Shown: positions 9,005 to 16,368 of the stretch, one piece after another
How positions within the stretch are numbered: position 1 is the first letter of the stretch
How the letters are laid out: each line of letters opens with the position of its first letter
Assembly (NCBI GenBank): GCA_964485515.1
Contig: CAZALT010000075.1
Coordinates: 1 to 16,368 of the forward strand
DNA: 16,368 nt
Source of the DNA: CAZALT01 sp964485515
GTDB lineage: Bacteria; Actinomycetota; Acidimicrobiia; Acidimicrobiales; Acidimicrobilacustridaceae
Direction: 5' to 3'
The notes under the pieces: model-generated
Seen by the model: only the letters and a program-made list of their open reading frames with translations
Database searches by the model: none
Told to the model about the DNA's origin: nothing
Position numbers and translations under genes: made by a program

Positions 9005-9316
9005 CTATCCCTTCAAGACCCGGAGATCGTCCGCCGTGGCCCCAGGCCTGCGGCGGAACAGGGCGACGACGATGCCGAGGCCGACGACGACCTCAGCGGC
9101 CGCGACGACCAGAACGAAGAACACGATGACCTGCCCGGCGGTGTCGTCCAGCATGCGACCGAACGTGACGAAGGTGAGGTTGACGGCGTTGAGCATGAGC
9201 TCGATGCACATGACCATGACGAGCGGGTTGCGCCGCACGAGCAGGCCGTAGGCGCCGATGCCGAAGATCATCGCCGAGAGCGCGAGGTAGAGGTTGGCGA
9301 GGGTGGGATCGATCAC
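9005..9316 (-). CDS. nuoK: NADH-quinone oxidoreductase subunit K
   Basis: NuoK is a small three-helix membrane subunit (103 residues, ND4L type) that contributes to a proton channel with NuoJ and NuoH. The two buried glutamates expected of the family are present, Glu39 (MCIELMLNAVN) and Glu75 (VAAAEVVVGL). The start is GTG at 9316, overlapping the nuoJ stop as GTGA. A GAGAGGA ribosome site lies about 7 bases upstream. The stop is TAG at 9005, followed after 8 bases by nuoL. Confidence 0.95.
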   Translation of the reverse strand: MIDPTLANLYLALSAMIFGIGAYGLLVRRNPLVMVMCIELMLNAVNLTFVTFGRMLDDTAGQVIVFFVLVVAAAEVVVGLGIVVALFRRRPGATADDLRVLKG

Positions 9317-10002
9317 GACTCGTCCTCTCTTGGCGCGTCGGAGTCGTCGGAGGCCGGATCACGGGGTTCGTGGCCGGGTTCGACGTCGATCGGTGCCGCG
9401 ACGTACACGATGTCGTCGGGCTCGGACATCTCCTCGTCGGGGTCGGGCAGCACGCCGACACCGGAGGGACGTCGGGACATGACCACCGCGCCGACCACCG
9501 CGATGGTGAGCAGCGCTGCGGTCGCCTCCAGGGCGAACACGTAGTTCGTGAACAGCTGCTGGCCGATCTGGGTGATGTCGGGGATGTCGCCGGCCAGCGC
9601 CTCGAGCGCGGAGCGCTCACCGGTGACCAGCGTCGACTTGCCCAAGATGATCACGGCGATCAGCGCACCGACGACCGCGAAGCAGGCGATGGCGGCCAGC
9701 ACCCGTTGACCCACGATGGGTTCGGTGTCGATGTCCTCGTCGGTGTCGACGCCGAGCAGCATCATCACGAAGAGGATGAGCACGACGATGGCGCCCGTGT
9801 AGACGATGACCTGCACGGCGGCGAGCAGATAGGCCTCGAGGTTGAGGAACAGCACGGCGATGGCGAACAGGGTGGCCACCAGGCTGAGCGCCGAGTGGAC
9901 AGGGTTGCGGGAGATGACCACGCCGAAGGCGCCCACCAGGGCGATGACGGCGCAGATGGCGAACACCACGTTCTCCACGGTGATGACGGCGGCGAAGGTC
10001 AT
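9313..10002 (-). CDS. nuoJ: NADH-quinone oxidoreductase subunit J
   Basis: NuoJ is a five-helix membrane subunit (ND6 type) that works with NuoK and NuoH in energy coupling. The 229-residue protein has the conserved helix-2/3 region LNLEAYLLAAVQVIVYTGA (53-71), with its pi-bulge-type YTGAIVVLILFVMML helix. The last membrane helix ends near residue 175. Residues 178-229 are an acidic, proline-rich tail not seen in short NuoJ proteins. Start ATG 10002 shares one base with the nuoI stop (TGATG); the ribosome site is weak (GGTGA), which fits translational coupling. Confidence 0.93.
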   Translation of the reverse strand: MTFAAVITVENVVFAICAVIALVGAFGVVISRNPVHSALSLVATLFAIAVLFLNLEAYLLAAVQVIVYTGAIVVLILFVMMLLGVDTDEDIDTEPIVGQRVLAAIACFAVVGALIAVIILGKSTLVTGERSALEALAGDIPDITQIGQQLFTNYVFALEATAALLTIAVVGAVVMSRRPSGVGVLPDPDEEMSEPDDIVYVAAPIDVEPGHEPRDPASDDSDAPREDES

Positions 10003-10676
10003 CAGTGATCACCGTGCCCGTCGTCATGGCCGTGAACGTCGTCGTGATCGTCGTGACCGTGCCCGTCGTCGGGGCTGGCCGGGGCGAGGTCCTCGAAGGC
10101 CTGTCCCTTCTCGGGGGCGCGCACGCCGTAGCCGAGCTCTCCCGACCAGGCCACGTCGTTCTCGAACTCGGCGGCGCCGGCCGAAGCCGTGGCCCGCATC
10201 CACGCCGAGGTGTGCTCGTCCTCACCGGGACGCCAGTCCTCCCACGGCAGATGCTGAGGAAGGCCCTCGTCGTCGACGACCAGCTCGTCCTTCGTGTAGA
10301 TGGCGTCGGCCCGGGAGGTGAAGGAGAACTCGAACAGCTTCGTCTCCGTGATGGCCTCGGTGGGGCACGCCTCGACGCACATGTCGCAGTGGATGCAGCG
10401 CAGGTAGTTGATCTCGTAGACGAAGCCGTAGCGCTCACCCGGCGACACCGGCTCGTCGACGGGGTTGTCGGCGCCGCGCACGTAGATGCAGCGGGCCGGG
10501 CACACGCCCGCGCACAGCTCGCACCCGATGCACTTCTCCATGCCGTCCTCGTAGCGGTTGAGGACGTGGCGGCCGTGCAGCCGCTCGGGCTTGGGCGCCT
10601 TGCGCTCCGGGTACGGCACGGTGACGACCTTGCCGATCTGACGAAGCGGGATCTTGAACCCTCCGAGGTAACCCAT
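10002..10676 (-). CDS. nuoI: NADH-quinone oxidoreductase subunit I (2x[4Fe-4S], N6a/N6b) with His-rich tail
   Basis: NuoI is the ferredoxin-like subunit that carries electrons through clusters N6a and N6b to N2 in NuoB. Two [4Fe-4S] motifs are intact: C49-C52-C55-(x3)-C59 and C94-C97-C100-(x3)-C104. The start is ATG 10676, sharing one base with the nuoH stop, with a GGGAGG ribosome site; longer upstream reading falls inside nuoH. At 224 residues it is longer than many NuoI proteins. After the ferredoxin domain an acidic linker (130-204) leads to a C-terminal tail with seven His among the last 19 residues (206, 208, 211, 215, 217, 221, 224), interleaved with Asp and Gly. Confidence 0.95.
   Translation of the reverse strand: MGYLGGFKIPLRQIGKVVTVPYPERKAPKPERLHGRHVLNRYEDGMEKCIGCELCAGVCPARCIYVRGADNPVDEPVSPGERYGFVYEINYLRCIHCDMCVEACPTEAITETKLFEFSFTSRADAIYTKDELVVDDEGLPQHLPWEDWRPGEDEHTSAWMRATASAGAAEFENDVAWSGELGYGVRAPEKGQAFEDLAPASPDDGHGHDDHDDVHGHDDGHGDH
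10011..10070 (-). repeat. 15-base direct repeats within the His-rich tail of nuoI
   Basis: ACCGTGCCCGTCGTC occurs at 10011-10025 and again at 10056-10070, bounding the stretch that encodes the His/Asp/Gly tail. The region between is built of similar GTCGTC and CGTGA words, which suggests growth of the tail by slippage or duplication. Confidence 0.7.
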
Positions 10677-11929
10677 CAGTCGAACCTCCCGACGGGATCT
10701 GGGCTCTCGGACTTGGCCTTGCCCGAGGCGATCGCGCCCTTCATGAGCAAGAAGCCGACGAGGAACACGAGCGCCGCCGCGATGCCGACGATGACGGGGT
10801 TCCAGTCGAGCTCGCTGGCCACTCCGAAGGCGGCGAGGAGGAGGAACCAACCGATCGACAGCGGGATGAGGACCTTCCAGCCGAGGTCCATGAGCTGGTC
10901 GTAGCGGACCCGGGGAAGCGTCGCTCGGATCCACACGAACATGAACAGGAAGCAGAAGAGCTTCACGAAGAACCAGAACATGCCCCACAGCCACCCGGGC
11001 CCGAAGTAGACCGGACCGGCAGGGCCACCCAGGAAGAGGGTGACGATGATGGCCGACATGGTCACCGCGTTCATGAACTCGGCCACGAAGAACAGGGCGA
11101 ACCGGATGGAGCTGTACTCGGTGTTGAAGCCGCCGACGAGCTCCTGCTCGGCCTCGACGAGGTCGAACGGCGGACGGTTCAGCTCGGCCGTGGCCGAGAT
11201 GATGAAGACGAAGAACGGCAGGACCAGGGTGAGCAGGATCGCCCAGTTGGGCAGCCAGCCTCCCGGACCTTCGCCGGCCTGGACCGACACCATGCCGTTG
11301 GTGGAGAGGGTTCCCGTCTTGAGCACGACCATGGCGACGGTGAGACCGATCGCCGCCTCGTAGCTGATCATCTGGGCCGAGGCGCGCACCGCGCCGAGCA
11401 GCGGGTACTTCGAGCCCGACGACCAGCCGGCGAGCATGACGCCGTAGACCGCTATGGACGACAGGGCGAGGGCGAGCAGGATGCCGATGTGCGGGTCGGC
11501 CACCTGGAGGTACGTGTCGTGGCCGAACATCGTGACCACACCGCCGTTGCCGTCGTTGAAGTCACCACCCACCGGGATGATGCAGAACAGCGTGAACGCG
11601 GGGATCACCGACAGCAGCGGGGCGAGGATGAACACCTTGCGTTCGGCCTGGTCGGGGATGAGGTCCATCTTGAAGAAGAACTTGGCACCGTCGGCCAACG
11701 TCTGGAGGAGGCCGAACGGACCCGCCCGGTTCGGACCGAGGCGGTTCTGCATCGTGCCGACGAGGCGCCGCTCGAACCAGATCATGAGCATCGTGGCCAC
11801 GAGCAGGAACACGAAGGCGAGCACGACCTTGAGCAGGACGATGAGGATCTCGGTGAAGTAGACGTTGCCCTCGAGCATGGGGTCGACGGCGAACACCGTG
11901 GCCATGAGGGTGGCGTGGAGCGCGTGCAT
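10676..11929 (-). CDS. nuoH: NADH-quinone oxidoreductase subunit H
   Basis: NuoH is the membrane subunit (ND1 type) that closes the quinone chamber and links it to the proton path. The 417-residue protein has the family signatures WFERRLVGTMQNRLGPNRAG (51-70) and AELNRPPFDLVEAEQELVGG (248-267), followed by FNTEYSSIRFALFFVAEF. About eight hydrophobic helices are visible. I use ATG 11929, which shares one base with the nuoG stop and lies about 6 bases after a GGGGTGA ribosome site. A GTG one codon earlier (11932, GTGA overlap) is an alternative and would add a single residue. The C-terminus (about 401-417) is a short polar tail. Confidence 0.95.
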   Translation of the reverse strand: MHALHATLMATVFAVDPMLEGNVYFTEILIVLLKVVLAFVFLLVATMLMIWFERRLVGTMQNRLGPNRAGPFGLLQTLADGAKFFFKMDLIPDQAERKVFILAPLLSVIPAFTLFCIIPVGGDFNDGNGGVVTMFGHDTYLQVADPHIGILLALALSSIAVYGVMLAGWSSGSKYPLLGAVRASAQMISYEAAIGLTVAMVVLKTGTLSTNGMVSVQAGEGPGGWLPNWAILLTLVLPFFVFIISATAELNRPPFDLVEAEQELVGGFNTEYSSIRFALFFVAEFMNAVTMSAIIVTLFLGGPAGPVYFGPGWLWGMFWFFVKLFCFLFMFVWIRATLPRVRYDQLMDLGWKVLIPLSIGWFLLLAAFGVASELDWNPVIVGIAAALVFLVGFLLMKGAIASGKAKSESPDPVGRFD

Positions 11930-14670
11930 CACACGTCACCCCGTTCGATGCGCACGTCGTTGACGCGGACGCCGGCGTCGATGAGCGTGGCCGCGTCGAC
12001 GGTGTCCTGGTTGAACACCACGGCGGTCGAGCCGCGCGGGACCGATGCATCGGCGACGATGTCGCCGCGGACCGAGCCCCGCGACGAGGTGACCTCGACG
12101 GTGGAGCCGTCGGAGACACCGAGGCGCTCGAAGTCGTAGGGGTTGACCCGGACCTTGGTGCCGGGGGTCAGGCCGGCCAGCGACGGCGACTGCTGCACCG
12201 CGGTGCCCTGGTCGTAGAGCTTGCGGGTGGCCACGAGGCGCAGCGAGTACTGGTCGAGCGCGGGAGGGGCCTGCGGCGCGGTGGCCACGAACTGCACGAG
12301 TGCCGGTCCCCCACCGACGGCCCGGCGGTCCTCGATGTCCTGATCGACCGGGGCCGCGTCGCCGGCGCTCTGCGCCTCGGCCGCCGCGACCTGCGCGTCT
12401 TCGATCGCAGCCTGCGCTTCCTGCGCGGCAGCTTCGCGGTCGTCGCGCTCGGCCTGGTCGTCGGCATCGATGTCACGATCGTCGGCGTCGGCGTCGGCGT
12501 CGCCGGACCCCGGCTGAGGCTCGGGCTCGCGCTCGGGCTCGGAGAGCCCAACGACGACGCCCTCGTTGCCGGTGGGCGTGGAGAGCGCATCGGTGACACC
12601 GGCGTAGAGCGCAACGTTGGACTCGATCTCGGCCCGGAGCTCGTCGACCGAGCTCACGCCGAGATCGTGACCCAGGCGGTTGGCCAGCTCGGCGGCGATG
12701 ACCCAGTCGGCCTGGGCCGTGCCCGGCGCGGTGACGCGCTGGTTGACCGAGTTGACCCGGCCTTCGAGGTTGGTCGCCGTGCCGCTGACCTCGGGGAACC
12801 CGGCGACCGGGAACACGATGTCGGCCTTGGCCGTGGACTCGGTGAGGAAGCGATCGAGCGAGATGACGGTGCGGGCCCCGGCCAGCGCACGGGTGGCGAG
12901 GTCGCGGTCGGGGAAGTCGCTGAGCGGATCGGCGCCGAGCAGCACGAGCGTGTCGATACGACCGTCGGCGGCGGCCTGGAGGATGCCGGTGGCATCGAGA
13001 CCGCGACCGGCGGGAACGCCCGGCCAGGCGGCGCCGAAGGTGGCGCGTCCCTCGTCGAGGCTGACCCGACCGGGCAGCAGTCCAGGGGCGAGGCCCATGT
13101 CGAGGGCGCCGTTGACGTTGCCGCGGCGCAGCGCGGGGAGGAAGGTGACGCCGGGGATGCCGTCGAGCAGCACACCGGCGGCGTCGACGATGGCGTCGCC
13201 GTCGTCGGCGAGCGACTGGCGACCGAGGAGCACGGTGACGGTGCCCGGTGCGGCCTTGGCGAGCGCGTCGCGGGCGGCGTCGATCGCCGCCGCAGGGACC
13301 CCCGCGACGTCGCGTCCGACTCCACCAGCATCGGCACCGACGAGCGCCTGGGCCAGCTCGGCGGCGTGACCGGGACGGTAGGCCAGCGACACCTTGGCCA
13401 GGTCGGAGATGCCCGTGGCGTGCGGGGCGAGCTCGATGAGCGTGGCACCGTCGTTGACCACGGCATGGCGCAGCCGCAGGAAGAGGACGGCGAGCTCCTC
13501 TTTGGGATCGGGCCCGAGCGAGATGATCGTGCCACCGGGACGGCACACGTCGGCGATGGTGGCCCGAGGAAGACCGAGGACGACCTCGGCCGGGAGACCG
13601 TCACCCAGCTGGGCGTCGACGTTGTCGGTGCCGAGCATGCCTTTGGCCAGCTTCGACCAGGCGTAGGCGCTCTCGTTGGTGAGGCGGGCACCGCCGAGCA
13701 CGGCGAGGCCCGACGGACCCGAGCTGTCGAGACCGTTGCGGATGGCGTCGGCCGCGGCGGCGACCGCGTCGGACCACCGGGCCCGCACGAGCTGGTCGCC
13801 CTTGCGCACCGCCGGGTCGGTGAGTCGATCCTCGCTGTTGACCGCCTCGAACGAGAAGCGGCCCTTGTCGCACAGCCAACCCCAGTTGACCGGCTCGATG
13901 TCGACGCCGACGTAGCGCAGCACCTCGTTGCGCGAGGACTGCACCGTGAGCCGGCAACCGACCGAGCAACCGGTGCAGGTGGTCTCGGTCTCTTCCAGGT
14001 CCCACGGCCGGGCCTTGAACCGGTAGCTCGACGCGGTGAGGGCGCCCACCGGGCAGATCTGGACGGTGTTGCCCGAGAAGTACGACGAGAACGGCTCGTC
14101 GGGGAACGTGGAGATCTCGGTGCCGTTGCCTCGGTTGATGAAGTGGATCAGCGGGTCGCCGGCGACGTCCTTGGCGAACCGGGTGCAGCGGTCGCAGAGG
14201 ATGCAACGCTCACGGTCGAGCAGGACGAGGTCGGAGATCGGGATGGGCTTCTCGTTGTGGCGCTTCTCCTCGACGAAGCGCGACTCGCCGGGACCCCACG
14301 CGACGGTCTGGTCCTGCAGCGGGCACTCGCCGCCCTTGTCGCACACCGGGCAGTCGAGCGGGTGGTTGATGAGGAGGAACTCGAGGACGCCCTCTTGGGC
14401 CTTCTTGGTGACCTCGGACTCGGTGTCGACCTTCATGCCGTCGGTGCACTCGAGCATGCACGACGGCTGCAGCGCCGGACCGCGCCCGGTGTCGACCTCG
14501 ACGATGCACATGCGGCACATGCCCACCGGCTCCATGCGCGGGTGGTAGCAGAAGCGCGGGATGTAGACGCCGTTGCGCTCGGCGGCGTCGATGAGCAGCT
14601 CGCCCTTGTTGGCGATGATCTCGGTGCCGTCGATCGTGACGGGCACGCCGTCGGTCTCGATGTCGGTCAT
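11929..14670 (-). CDS. nuoG: NADH-quinone oxidoreductase subunit G (Fe-S clusters N1b, N4, N5, N7)
   Basis: NuoG is the largest subunit of the NADH module and relays electrons from NuoF. The 913-residue protein starts with a 2Fe-2S domain (C41, C52, C55, C71 for N1b), then His103-C107-C110-C116 for N5, and C156-C159-C162 plus C206 for N4. A further C232-x2-C235-x3-C239-x27-C267 set matches the off-path N7 cluster found in a subset of bacteria. A molybdopterin-oxidoreductase-like domain follows (about 290-695), then an acidic low-complexity insertion (about 710-785), then a domain of the molybdopterin-dinucleotide-binding type (about 805-910). Start ATG 14670 overlaps the nuoF stop as ATGA, with a GGAG ribosome site. 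Confidence 0.95.
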   Translation of the reverse strand: MTDIETDGVPVTIDGTEIIANKGELLIDAAERNGVYIPRFCYHPRMEPVGMCRMCIVEVDTGRGPALQPSCMLECTDGMKVDTESEVTKKAQEGVLEFLLINHPLDCPVCDKGGECPLQDQTVAWGPGESRFVEEKRHNEKPIPISDLVLLDRERCILCDRCTRFAKDVAGDPLIHFINRGNGTEISTFPDEPFSSYFSGNTVQICPVGALTASSYRFKARPWDLEETETTCTGCSVGCRLTVQSSRNEVLRYVGVDIEPVNWGWLCDKGRFSFEAVNSEDRLTDPAVRKGDQLVRARWSDAVAAAADAIRNGLDSSGPSGLAVLGGARLTNESAYAWSKLAKGMLGTDNVDAQLGDGLPAEVVLGLPRATIADVCRPGGTIISLGPDPKEELAVLFLRLRHAVVNDGATLIELAPHATGISDLAKVSLAYRPGHAAELAQALVGADAGGVGRDVAGVPAAAIDAARDALAKAAPGTVTVLLGRQSLADDGDAIVDAAGVLLDGIPGVTFLPALRRGNVNGALDMGLAPGLLPGRVSLDEGRATFGAAWPGVPAGRGLDATGILQAAADGRIDTLVLLGADPLSDFPDRDLATRALAGARTVISLDRFLTESTAKADIVFPVAGFPEVSGTATNLEGRVNSVNQRVTAPGTAQADWVIAAELANRLGHDLGVSSVDELRAEIESNVALYAGVTDALSTPTGNEGVVVGLSEPEREPEPQPGSGDADADADDRDIDADDQAERDDREAAAQEAQAAIEDAQVAAAEAQSAGDAAPVDQDIEDRRAVGGGPALVQFVATAPQAPPALDQYSLRLVATRKLYDQGTAVQQSPSLAGLTPGTKVRVNPYDFERLGVSDGSTVEVTSSRGSVRGDIVADASVPRGSTAVVFNQDTVDAATLIDAGVRVNDVRIERGDV

Positions 14671-16046
14671 GACTTCTCCACCCCAGCGAGGTCCACCCGG
14701 GTGACCGCGCCGACGGCGTCGGGCGCCTCGGAGGTCACGGACAGGGATGCGAACGGGTTGGCCGCGATGTAGGCCTCGAACTCCGGGCGGAAGCGCTTGA
14801 TGGCCGAGGCGATGGGCGAGACGGCCGACGGGCCGAGCGGGCAGATGGTGGTCTGCTTGGGCGGCCAGGCGATGCCGGGGCTGATGTTGTCGCTCACGTC
14901 CATGAGTAGATCGATGTCGGTGCTGCGCCCGTAGCCGTCGAGGACGCGACGCAGGATCCGCTCCAACCAGGTGGTGCCTTCACGGCACGGCGTGCACTTG
15001 CCGCACGACTCGCTGGCGAAGAAGCGCACGACCCGGTGGCACGCGGCCACGGCGTCAGTGGTGTCGTCCATCACGACGATGGCGCCCGAGCCGAGCATGG
15101 AGCCCGCCTTGTCGATGGTGGCCTTCTCGAGCGGGAGGTCGAGGTGCTCCTCGAAGAACCACGGAGCCGACGCGCCTCCGGGGATGTACGCCTTGAGGGC
15201 GCGATCGCCGCGGATGCCGCCGGCGTAGACCGGGGCGTAGATGAGGTCGCGGAAGGTGGTGACGCCGTACTCGACCTCGAACACGCCGGGGTTCTTGACG
15301 TGGCCGGACACCGCGAACATGCGGGTGCCCTTGGAGTTGTCGGCACCGAGCTCGCCGAACGCCGCGCCGCCGTTGAGCACGATCCACGGGATGTTGGAGA
15401 GCGTCTCGACGTTGTTGACGATGGTCGGCTGCATGTACAGGCCCTTGGCCGCCGGGAAGTACGGGGGCTTGAGGCGGGGCATGCCGCGGTTGCCCTCCAG
15501 GCTCTCGATCAGCGCCGTCTCCTCACCGACGATGTAGGCGCCGGCACCCCAGTGCAGGACCACGTCGATGGAGAAGTCGGTACCCAAGATGTTCTTGCCG
15601 ATGTAGCCCTTGGCGTACGCCTCGTTGAGGGCCGTAGCCATGCGCTCCTGGGCCAGCGCCATCTCGCCTCGGATGTAGATGAAGGCCTGGCTGATGCCGA
15701 TGGCGTAGCTGGCGAGCAGCACACCTTCGATGAGCTGGTGCGGATCGCGCTCGAGGAGCATGCGGTCCTTGTAGGTGCCCGGCTCGGACTCGTCGCCGTT
15801 GACCACGAGGTAGCGGGGGAACACGCCGGGAGGGCAGAAGCCCCACTTGACGCCAGCGGGGAAGCCGGCGCCGCCGCGGCCGAGCAGCGATGCCGCCTTG
15901 ACCTGCTCCGCGATGTCGGACGGCTTGGCGCCGAGCGCCTGGCGAAGCGCGGCGTAGCCACCGGTGGCCTCGTAGCGCTCGAGGGTGTACGAGTCTTCGT
16001 AACCGAAGCGGCCGGTGATGATCTTCGGGACGTCGGTGACGGTCAT
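14667..16046 (-). CDS. nuoF: NADH-quinone oxidoreductase subunit F (NADH and FMN binding)
   Basis: NuoF oxidises NADH, passing electrons through FMN to cluster N3. The 459-residue protein has the glycine-rich nucleotide-binding motifs GRGGAGFPAGVKW (56-68), NGDESEPGT (83-91) and GAGAYIVGEETALIESLEG (167-185). The N3 [4Fe-4S] ligands are C348, C351 and C354 (SCGKCTPCREG) plus C402 (ICPLG). The start is ATG 16046, which overlaps the nuoE stop as ATGA and has a strong GGAGGT ribosome site 5 bases upstream. The open frame extends further upstream, but that part is the out-of-frame nuoE sequence. Length and motifs are normal for the family. Confidence 0.96.
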   Translation of the reverse strand: MTVTDVPKIITGRFGYEDSYTLERYEATGGYAALRQALGAKPSDIAEQVKAASLLGRGGAGFPAGVKWGFCPPGVFPRYLVVNGDESEPGTYKDRMLLERDPHQLIEGVLLASYAIGISQAFIYIRGEMALAQERMATALNEAYAKGYIGKNILGTDFSIDVVLHWGAGAYIVGEETALIESLEGNRGMPRLKPPYFPAAKGLYMQPTIVNNVETLSNIPWIVLNGGAAFGELGADNSKGTRMFAVSGHVKNPGVFEVEYGVTTFRDLIYAPVYAGGIRGDRALKAYIPGGASAPWFFEEHLDLPLEKATIDKAGSMLGSGAIVVMDDTTDAVAACHRVVRFFASESCGKCTPCREGTTWLERILRRVLDGYGRSTDIDLLMDVSDNISPGIAWPPKQTTICPLGPSAVSPIASAIKRFRPEFEAYIAANPFASLSVTSEAPDAVGAVTRVDLAGVEKS

Positions 16047-16368
16047 GCCGCACCTCCAGATCCACTGTTGGCCGATCCGCTGGCCTCGGTGTCGTCGGCA
16101 TCGGCGAACGCGGAGAGCCACACCGGCTCGGGGACGCCGTGGGGGTCGGCGGGACCGGCGGCGCGATCGGCGGGGATGTGCTGACGCACCCGAGCGAGCG
16201 TGCCGTGCGGGGGGACGTCCTGGCAACGATCGGCGCGGAGGTCCTCGAAGAGCTGGTCGATCGACTCGTTGGTGACGCGGTACCGGTAGCGGTAGTTGGC
16301 CTGGAGGCACGGTGCCTCGGTGCACGCCGCCTGGCACATGACCCCTTCGATGGTGATCTTGCCGTCGG
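16043..16368 (-). CDS. nuoE: NADH-quinone oxidoreductase subunit E, C-terminal part (cut by window edge)
   Basis: NuoE is the thioredoxin-like 2Fe-2S subunit (cluster N1a) of the NADH module. Only the last 107 codons are present; the first cysteine pair lies beyond the window. The visible part begins with the second half of the cluster site, VMCQAACTEAP, giving the C-x3-C pair, followed by NYRYRYRVT and the LFEDLRAD segment expected after it. The C-terminus beyond about residue 60 of the fragment is variable, ending in a Ser/Gly/Ala-rich tail. The stop overlaps the nuoF start. Because the gene enters from outside, what lies upstream, including whether a nuoD copy precedes it, cannot be seen. 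Confidence 0.9.
   Translation of the reverse strand, partial: DGKITIEGVMCQAACTEAPCLQANYRYRYRVTNESIDQLFEDLRADRCQDVPPHGTLARVRQHIPADRAAGPADPHGVPEPVWLSAFADADDTEASGSANSGSGGAA

Noticed and set aside
12667..14772. A plus-strand open frame of about 700 codons opposite nuoG
   Set aside because: It is antisense to a gene with fully intact cluster motifs. Its composition (Arg/Gly/Asp/Glu/Val-rich without recognisable domains) is what a GC-rich antisense frame gives.

Overview
The window is a high-GC bacterial segment whose genes all read on the minus strand, that is, from right to left. It encodes respiratory complex I (proton-pumping NADH:quinone oxidoreductase, Nuo). All 14 subunits are represented. 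NuoE is cut at the right edge and NuoD at the left edge. The strong GC bias (about 67-75% in hand-counted nuo lines), frequent GTG and TTG starts, a NuoG with the extra N7 cluster motif and near-continuous overlapping stop/start junctions suggest an actinobacterium. A lineage such as Acidimicrobiia is possible, but that is inference from style, not a database match.

Layout in transcription order: nuoE (partial, 16368-16043), nuoF, nuoG, nuoH, nuoI, nuoJ, nuoK, nuoL, nuoM and nuoN (ending at 3344). These are packed with 1-4 base overlaps, except for an 8-base gap between nuoK and nuoL. A 205-base intergenic region follows, with an operator-like dyad. Next comes a two-gene cassette: a ParD-like antitoxin (3138-2764) and a zeta-type kinase toxin (2767-2156). 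A 223-base intergenic region with two short hairpins leads to nuoA, nuoB, nuoC and nuoD, which leaves the window at base 1. There is no gene-free stretch longer than 300 bases.

How the genes work together: NuoE, NuoF and NuoG form the NADH-oxidising module (FMN and Fe-S clusters). NuoB, NuoC, NuoD and NuoI form the connecting module, which carries electrons to quinone through N6a, N6b and N2. NuoH, NuoA, NuoJ, NuoK, NuoN, NuoM and NuoL form the membrane proton-pumping arm. Catalytic and cluster-binding residues are intact in every complete subunit, so the enzyme looks functional.

Two things stand out. First, the usual A-to-N gene order is permuted to E-N then A-D, and a toxin-antitoxin cassette sits exactly at the N/A joint. 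Second, several subunits (C, G, I, J, L, M, N) carry acidic, alanine-rich or histidine-rich low-complexity insertions or tails. These include a seven-histidine tail on NuoI and a tail of about 115 residues on NuoM.
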